Source: JAVVHH01 sp965276815 (GTDB taxonomy: Bacteria > Pseudomonadota > Alphaproteobacteria > Acetobacterales > Acetobacteraceae). Taken from it: a stretch of 64,000 bases of DNA. The notes beneath the pieces are model-generated. The model had not been told where the DNA came from and made no database searches. It saw nothing but the letters and a program-made list of their open reading frames with translations. The stretch's first letter is position 1. Every line of letters starts with the position of its first letter. Where the stretch lies: NCBI GenBank assembly GCA_965276815.1, contig CBDIBE010000004.1, positions 1 through 64,000 on the forward strand, written 5' to 3'. The position numbers were made by a program, and so were the translations under genes. This document shows, in pieces, positions 58,675 to 64,000 of this stretch.

Positions 58675-59457
58675 CTAGCCCTGGCGGTCCACCAGGAGCT
58701 GCTTGATTTCGCCGATCGCCTTCGCCGGGTTCAGGCCCTTCGGGCAGGTCTGGGTGCAGTTCATGATCGTGTGGCAGCGGTAGAGCTTGTAGGGGTCCTC
58801 GAGCGCGTCCAGCCGGTCGCCGGTGTGCTCGTCGCGGCTATCGGCGATCCAGCGATAGGCCTGCAGAAGCACCGCCGGGCCAAGATAGCGATCGCCGTTC
58901 CACCAGTAGCTGGGGCAGGAAGTGGTGCAGCAGAAGCACAAGATGCACTCCCATAGCCCGTCGAGCTTGCTGCGTTCCTCCTTGCTCTGCGGCCGCTCGG
59001 CGTCCGGCGGCGGCGGGGTGTCGGCCTTCAGCCAGGGCTCGACGCTGCGGAGTTGCGCGTAGGCCTGCGACAGGTCGGGCACCAGGTCCTTGACCACCGC
59101 CATGTGCGGCAGCGGGTAGATGCGGACGGCACCCGCGACCTCGGCGTGGTCCTTCAGGCAGGCCAGCGTGTTGCTGCCGTCGATATTCATCGCGCAACTG
59201 CCACAGATCCCCTCGCGGCAGGACCGGCGGAAGGTCAGCGTCGGGTCGACCTCGTTCTTGATGTAGATCAGCGCGTCCAGCACCATCGGACCGACCCGGT
59301 CGAGATCGAGCTCGAAGCTGTCGATGCGGGGATTTTGCCCGTCATCTGGATTCCAGCGATAGACGTCGAACACCTTGGTCCGCGTCGCGCCGGTCGCGGC
59401 CTTGAAAATCTGGCCCGAGCCGATCCGGCTATTCTTGGGCAAAGTGAAAGTGGCCAT
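58675..59457 (-). CDS. sdhB: succinate dehydrogenase iron-sulfur subunit
   Basis: 260 residues. The 2Fe-2S site is SCREGICGSCAMNIDG. The 4Fe-4S and 3Fe-4S ligands are in CILCFCCTTSCPSYWWNG and CHTIMNCTQTCPKGLNP. It carries electrons from FAD to ubiquinone. It lies 8 bp after sdhA. Confidence 0.97.
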   Translation of the reverse strand: MATFTLPKNSRIGSGQIFKAATGATRTKVFDVYRWNPDDGQNPRIDSFELDLDRVGPMVLDALIYIKNEVDPTLTFRRSCREGICGSCAMNIDGSNTLACLKDHAEVAGAVRIYPLPHMAVVKDLVPDLSQAYAQLRSVEPWLKADTPPPPDAERPQSKEERSKLDGLWECILCFCCTTSCPSYWWNGDRYLGPAVLLQAYRWIADSRDEHTGDRLDALEDPYKLYRCHTIMNCTQTCPKGLNPAKAIGEIKQLLVDRQG

Positions 59458-59465
59458 TGCGTCCT

Positions 59466-61277
59466 TCAGTACACGCGCTTCTTCGGCGGGAACACGCTGA
59501 CCTCGTTGGTCAGCGTCTGCATCTTCACGTCGCGGTAATCCAGCTTCACGTTGCCGCTGCGGTCGAGCCAGGCCAGCGTGTGCTTCATCCAGTTCGCGTC
59601 GTCGCGCTCGGGGAAGTCGTCATGCGCGTGCGCGCCGCGGCTCTCGTGCCGGTTCTCGGCCGAGACCATGGTGGTCAAGGCGTTGCCCATGAGATTGTCG
59701 AACTCGAGCGCTTCGACCAGGTCGCTGTTCCAGATCAGGCTCCGGTCCACCACCCGCATGTCGGCCAGGCCAGACCACAGGCTCTTCACCTTGGCCACGC
59801 CTTCCTTGAGGCTCTCGCTGTTGCGGTAGACCGCGGCGTGCGACTGCATCGTCTTCTGCAGGTCGAGCCGCATCTGGGCGACGCCGGTCGCGCCATTGGC
59901 GTTGCGGACTGCGTCGAACCGGTCGAGCGTCGCCTCCCCGGCGCGCGGCGGCAGCGGCACCTGCGAGGCGCCGGGCTTGATGATTTCGGCGGCCCGGTGC
60001 GCCGCGGCGCGCCCGAACACCACCAGGTCGAGCAGCGAATTGGTGCCCAGCCGGTTGGCCCCGTGCACCGAGACGCAGGCAGCCTCGCCCACCGCCATCA
60101 GCCCGGGCACCACCGCGTCCGGATCGCTCGCCGTCGGCCGGAGCACCTCGGTGCGATAATTCGTCGGGATGCCGCCCATGTTGTAATGCACCGTCGGCAA
60201 AACCGGGATCGGCTCCTTGGTCACATCGACGCCGGCAAATACCTTGGCCGTCTCGCTGATTCCCGGCAGCCGCTCATGCAGCAGCTCGGCGCCGAGATGC
60301 TCCAAATGCAAGAAAATATGGTCCTTGTGCGGCCCGACCCCGCGGCCTCCGTTGATCTCCAGCGTCATGCTGCGCGAGACCACGTCACGGCTGGCCAGGT
60401 CCTTGGCGGTCGGCGCGTAGCGCTCCATGAAGCGCTCGCCCTCGGAATTGGTCAGATATCCGCCCTCGCCGCGGCTGCCCTCGGTGATCAGGCAGCCGGA
60501 ACCGTAAATGCCGGTCGGGTGGAACTGCACGAACTCCATGTCCTGCATCGGAATGCCCGCACGGATCGCCATGGCGTTGCCGTCGCCGGTGCAGGTATGC
60601 GCCGAGGTGCAGCTGAAATAGGCCCGGCCATAGCCGCCAGTGGCGAGCACCACCGCCTGCGAGCGGAACCGGTGCATCGTGCCGTCCTCCAGGCACCAGG
60701 CCATCACGCCGCGGCAGGCGCCGTCCTCATCCATGATCAGGTCGAGCGCGATGTATTCGACGAAGAACTCGACCTCGTGCTTCAGGCTCTGCTGATAAAG
60801 CGTGTGTAGGATCGCGTGGCCGGTTCGGTCGGCGGCGGCGCAGGCCCGCATTGCCGGCGCCTTGCCATACTCGGTCATGTGGCCGCCGAACGGCCGCTGA
60901 TAGATGCGGCCGTCCTCGGTGCGGCTGAACGGCACGCCGTAATGCTCGAGCTCGTAGACCGCCGGGATCGCCTCGCGGCACATATACTCGATCGCGTCCT
61001 GGTCGCCGAGCCAGTCCGACCCCTTGACGGTGTCGTACATATGCCAGCGCCAATCGTCCTCACCCATGTTGCCGAGTGCCGCGCCAATGCCGCCCTGGGC
61101 GGCCACCGTGTGGCTGCGGGTCGGGAACACCTTGCTCAGGCACGCCGTCCGCAACCCGGCCGCCCCCATCCCGAGCGTCGCCCGCAGCCCGGCGCCACCC
61201 GCGCCAACCACCACCACGTCATAGGTATGGTCGATGACCGTATAGGCCCGGGGCGAGACAGAGCTGATCGCGTTCAT
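59466..61277 (-). CDS. sdhA: succinate dehydrogenase flavoprotein subunit
   Basis: 603 residues. The FAD motif is VVVGAGGAGLRATLGMG, the covalent flavin His is in SHTVAAQGGIGAALGN, and the active-site Arg lies in EGSRGEGGYLTNSEGERF. HESRGAHAHDDFPERDD is the C-terminal family motif. It oxidises succinate to fumarate. Confidence 0.97.
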   Translation of the reverse strand: MNAISSVSPRAYTVIDHTYDVVVVGAGGAGLRATLGMGAAGLRTACLSKVFPTRSHTVAAQGGIGAALGNMGEDDWRWHMYDTVKGSDWLGDQDAIEYMCREAIPAVYELEHYGVPFSRTEDGRIYQRPFGGHMTEYGKAPAMRACAAADRTGHAILHTLYQQSLKHEVEFFVEYIALDLIMDEDGACRGVMAWCLEDGTMHRFRSQAVVLATGGYGRAYFSCTSAHTCTGDGNAMAIRAGIPMQDMEFVQFHPTGIYGSGCLITEGSRGEGGYLTNSEGERFMERYAPTAKDLASRDVVSRSMTLEINGGRGVGPHKDHIFLHLEHLGAELLHERLPGISETAKVFAGVDVTKEPIPVLPTVHYNMGGIPTNYRTEVLRPTASDPDAVVPGLMAVGEAACVSVHGANRLGTNSLLDLVVFGRAAAHRAAEIIKPGASQVPLPPRAGEATLDRFDAVRNANGATGVAQMRLDLQKTMQSHAAVYRNSESLKEGVAKVKSLWSGLADMRVVDRSLIWNSDLVEALEFDNLMGNALTTMVSAENRHESRGAHAHDDFPERDDANWMKHTLAWLDRSGNVKLDYRDVKMQTLTNEVSVFPPKKRVY

Positions 61278-61317
61278 AGTAACCCTCGAAGGATCATTGG
61301 CGTATGGGCCGATATGG

Positions 61318-61716
61318 TCAGGCCAGCGAAAGTTTCAGGACCGCGACCACGCCCGTCAGCCCCAGCAGCAAAGCAACCGCCTTGTTGACCAGGACCAGCA
61401 GGTTCAGCAGCCATTTCGCATCCACATAGTCTTCGAGAACCACCTGGATGCCGAGCTGCATGTGATGGAAGGTCATCACGATCAGCGCCAGCAGCAGCAC
61501 GGTGTTCAGCGGATAGCCCACCCAGGCCGCGACCGCTTCCTGCGTCGCGCCGGCCAGGCTGATCATGCTAAACACGAACCACAGCGTCAGCGGCACCAGC
61601 GCGATCGCGGTCAGCCTTTCCGCATACCAGTGATGCAGGCCGGAATGGGCCGACCCGGTGCCGCGCGCCCGCCCGAGCTGCGATCGCATCACCCGGATGC
61701 TCAGCTTGTCGCTCAT
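61318..61716 (-). CDS. sdhD: succinate dehydrogenase membrane anchor subunit
   Basis: 132 residues with three membrane segments. SGLHHWYAERLTAIALVPL has the family motif, and FHHMQLGIQVVLEDYV holds the haem or quinone His. The ATG at 61716 overlaps the sdhC stop (ATGA); the frame is open upstream as a shadow of sdhC. Confidence 0.93.
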   Translation of the reverse strand: MSDKLSIRVMRSQLGRARGTGSAHSGLHHWYAERLTAIALVPLTLWFVFSMISLAGATQEAVAAWVGYPLNTVLLLALIVMTFHHMQLGIQVVLEDYVDAKWLLNLLVLVNKAVALLLGLTGVVAVLKLSLA

Positions 61717-62150
61717 CAGTGCAGCACCCACAGGCCGATGATCCAGGTCAGAATGGTCATTGCCACGGTGGCAATCAGCACGGCCCAGCCGCTCGCATAC
61801 GTCTGTGGCAGCTCGAACCCGTAGCCTGCATCCCAGACGAGATGACGGATACCGCCGAAAAAGTGATACCAAAGCGATGCCGTCCAGCCGAACAGCAGAA
61901 ATAGCCCGATCGGCGAGCCGATAAAGCCTTGCACGCCGGCAAACGCCTGCGGCCCGCTCGCCGCCGCCGCCAGCCACCAGACCAGCAGGATGGTGCCGGC
62001 CGAAATCGCAAGCCCGGTCACGCGGTTCATGATGGACAGGATCGACGTGAGCTGCGGCGTGTAGACCTGCATGTGCGGCGAGAGCGGACGACGCACCAAC
62101 TTGCCGTCACTGGTGTGGCCGATCAGCAGCGCATCCTGAACATCCTTCAT
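61716..62150 (-). CDS. sdhC: succinate dehydrogenase cytochrome b556 subunit
   Basis: 144 residues. The signature RPLSPHMQVYTPQLTSILSI is followed by three membrane spans, and FGGIRHLVWDAGYGFE carries the haem-binding His. It is the first gene of sdhCDAB. A 279-bp gap separates it from the divergent hpnN and should hold both promoters; no riboswitch or other known element was recognised there. Confidence 0.95.
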   Translation of the reverse strand: MKDVQDALLIGHTSDGKLVRRPLSPHMQVYTPQLTSILSIMNRVTGLAISAGTILLVWWLAAAASGPQAFAGVQGFIGSPIGLFLLFGWTASLWYHFFGGIRHLVWDAGYGFELPQTYASGWAVLIATVAMTILTWIIGLWVLH

Positions 62151-62429
62151 GCAGCAGCAGCCATCGTCGGAAAGCCTCGAAGCTAAGTGTTCCGTCTTAC
62201 GTATCGGTTGAGGTAGGCAGGGTCAACGCGACCGCAATGCAGCACGCGATGACACATCGAGGAATCCTGCCTTGCCCTCGCCGCAAGCCGGACCGATCTT
62301 TACCACCGCCGGATTCGGAGTCCTGAGGATTGAACGGAGACCCCGCCTTGCGACACAGGAAGACACGGCCCAAGGCCGCCGGGAGTCTGCAGTGACGGTC
62401 CAAGGGGTTTCAACCCCACCGGGTCATGC

Positions 62430-64000
62430 GTGGGCCTGATTCTCGGAAAATGGGTCAGCTTCTGCGGCCGGCGGCATTGGCTCGTGCTGGCGGCCGGAGT
62501 GCTGCTCGCCGCCTGCGCGCTCTGGCTCGCCTCGACCCGGCTGGGCGTGACCACCGACACCGGCAATTTGTTCTCGGCTTCGCTGCCCTGGCGGCAGCAC
62601 GCGATGGCGGTGAGCAAGGCCTTCCCGCAACAGACGGACCTGTTGGTCGCGGTCATCGATGGCGCAACGCCGGAGGAGGCGGACGCGACCGCCGCATCGC
62701 TCGCCGCTGCGCTCTCGGGCGATCACACGCATTTCAAGTCGGTGACCCGGCCCGACGCCTCGCCTTATTTGCAGCGCAACGGGCTGCTGTTCCTCGACAC
62801 GCTTCAGCTGCAGGCGTTGCTGAACCAGACCATCGATGCCCAGCCCTTCCTCGGCCAGCTCGCCGCCGATCCGAGCCTGCGCGGGCTGCTCAATGCGCTG
62901 GGCCTGATCGCCGAGGGCGTCCAAGCGGGCCAGGCGGAATTGGGCAGCTTCCAGCCGGCGCTGGCCGGGTTCCATACGGCGCTCGCCCAGGCCGTCGCCG
63001 GCCATCCAGAGCCGTTGTCCTGGGAGCGCCTGCTCAGCGGTCCCGTCGCCAACCTGGCCGGCAAATACCGGTTCGTCTTGGCCAAGCCGGTGCTGGACTT
63101 CTCGGCGCTCGAGCCGGGAGCGGCGGCGACGCAGGTGCTGCGGGCGGACGCCGCCGCGCTCGAATTCGTGCGCGACGGCCGCGCCCATGTCCATCTGACC
63201 GGCAACGTCGCGCTCGAAGACGAGGAGTTCGCGACCGTGGCGCAGGGCGCCGTGGCCGGGCTGATCGGCAGCCTGGTGCTCGTGACGGTGCTCTTGTTCC
63301 TGGCGGTGAAGAGCTGGCGGCTGGTGGTGCCGATCGTGCTCACCCTCCTGCTTGGGCTCATCTCGACGACTGGGTTCGCCGCCCTGGCGGTGGGGACGCT
63401 GAACCTGGTCTCGGTCGCCTTTGCCGTGCTGTTCACCGGCATCGCGGTCGATTTCTCGATCCAGTTCGTCGTCCGCTTCCGCCAGGCGCGGGTGTATTTC
63501 CACGCATTGCCGGTGGCGCTGCTGCATACGGGGCGTCGGGCCGGGGCGCAGATCCTGGTCGCGTCGCTGGCCAGCATGGCCGGCTTCATCGCGTTCACGC
63601 CGACCAACTTCGTCGGCGTCGCGCAGCTCGGGCTGATCGCCGGATGCGGCATGCCGATCGCGTTCTTTTGCACCGTCACGTTCCTGCCGGCGATCCTGGC
63701 GGCGTTCAACCCGCGCTGGGCGATGGTGGAGGTGGGGCTCGGCTTCCTCAAGCCGGTCGACCCATTCCTGGTCCACTGGCGGCGCTACGTCGTGACCATC
63801 TTTGCCGCGCTCGCCTTTGCCGGCGCGGCGCTGCTGCCGCATCTCGGTTTCGACAGCGACCCGCTGCACACCAAGGACCCGAACAGCGAGGCGGTGCGCA
63901 CGCTCGAGGACCTGGCCAACGACCCGATCACCGACCCCTACACGATCGACATCCTGGCGTCCTCGCCCGAGGCGGCGGCCGCACTCGGGACGCAGATCGC
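62430..64000 (+). CDS. hpnN: hopanoid transporter HpnN (RND/MMPL family), 3' end cut by window
   Basis: The frame is open from a GTG at 62430 to the window end (523 codons, no stop), compared with roughly 860-880 for a full protein. The N-terminus GLILGKWVSFCGRRHWLVLA has the first membrane span. A large periplasmic domain follows, then a cluster of membrane spans with GTLNLVSVAFAVLFTGIAVD and FSIQFVVRFRQAR, the HpnN/MMPL pattern. HpnN moves hopanoids to the outer membrane. The nearest ATG (62426) is out of frame, so GTG is the best start seen. Confidence 0.9.
   Translation, partial: MGLILGKWVSFCGRRHWLVLAAGVLLAACALWLASTRLGVTTDTGNLFSASLPWRQHAMAVSKAFPQQTDLLVAVIDGATPEEADATAASLAAALSGDHTHFKSVTRPDASPYLQRNGLLFLDTLQLQALLNQTIDAQPFLGQLAADPSLRGLLNALGLIAEGVQAGQAELGSFQPALAGFHTALAQAVAGHPEPLSWERLLSGPVANLAGKYRFVLAKPVLDFSALEPGAAATQVLRADAAALEFVRDGRAHVHLTGNVALEDEEFATVAQGAVAGLIGSLVLVTVLLFLAVKSWRLVVPIVLTLLLGLISTTGFAALAVGTLNLVSVAFAVLFTGIAVDFSIQFVVRFRQARVYFHALPVALLHTGRRAGAQILVASLASMAGFIAFTPTNFVGVAQLGLIAGCGMPIAFFCTVTFLPAILAAFNPRWAMVEVGLGFLKPVDPFLVHWRRYVVTIFAALAFAGAALLPHLGFDSDPLHTKDPNSEAVRTLEDLANDPITDPYTIDILASSPEAAAALGTQI

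Noticed and set aside
62151..62429. Possible riboswitch or small RNA between sdhC and hpnN
   Set aside because: Only a short GGGGT/ACCCC hairpin near 62404 is visible; no known class fits and the gap is needed for two promoters.
1..64000. CRISPR array, insertion sequence or prophage
   Set aside because: No regular spacer-repeat array, transposase or phage structural gene was found; the only recombinase is the housekeeping XerC.

Overview
The window is 64 kb of high-GC chromosomal DNA from an alphaproteobacterium, most likely of the family Acetobacteraceae (Rhodospirillales). The evidence is a complete hopanoid operon in the order hpnA-B-C-D-E-shc-hpnG, a separate hpnN, the alphaproteobacterial ppsR-maf / hemE-hemH-hemJ-rho neighbourhood, GTGA/ATGA stop-start overlaps throughout, and a mdh-sucA-sucB-lpd cluster without sucCD. 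No genus can be fixed from sequence alone.

Layout. 1-1.0 kb: end of a plus-strand gene convergent with nusG-secE, and tRNA-Trp. 1.2-4.2 kb: TonB-like protein, tRNA-Gly, cupin, FAD amine oxidase. 4.3-12.0 kb: hopanoid operon from squalene assembly to ribosyl-hopane processing. 12.0-15.7 kb: agmatinase-type ureohydrolase, a small lipoprotein, a proline-rich membrane protein, dienelactone hydrolase, DUF1330. 15.7-29.7 kb: catabolic locus. A minus-strand arm has an XRE-cupin regulator and a molybdenum hydroxylase with one FAD, one 2Fe-2S and two Mo subunits. A plus-strand arm has two cupins, a cyclase-family hydrolase, CoxG, an isochorismatase-like amidohydrolase and a BMP-type ABC importer. A dyad symmetry lies between the two arms. 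29.8-31.9 kb: cold-shock protein, tRNA-Ala, CoA-transferase subunits.

31.9-39 kb: maf-ppsR diverge from hemE-hemH-HAD-hemJ. The spacer between ppsR and hemE is a candidate chromosomal replication origin by synteny, GANTC sites and DnaA-box-like sequences. Between hemJ and rho lie a dense GANTC cluster, a perfect 13-bp hairpin and a small CxxC protein gene with a structured leader. 39-43 kb: priA divergent from DUF484-xerC. 43-52 kb: pdxJ, pdxA, OsmC, lpdA, sucB, sucA and mdh on the minus strand.

52.1-54.6 kb is a less GC-rich accessory patch. It holds a possible toxin-like gene, a possible immunity-like membrane protein, a decayed second copy of the first gene's leader and 5' end, two strong hairpins and a secreted orphan. 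54.6-64 kb: DUF3455 protein, zapE, a 2OG-Fe(II) oxygenase, a PEP-CTERM protein, a tyrosine-phosphatase-like gene coupled to sdhCDAB, and the 5' part of hpnN, cut by the window end.

The best candidates for something undescribed are the 15.7-29.7 kb Mo-hydroxylase/ring-opening/import locus, the hemJ-rho intergenic structures, and the 52-54 kb module. Functions are inferred from visible motifs only; no searches were run.
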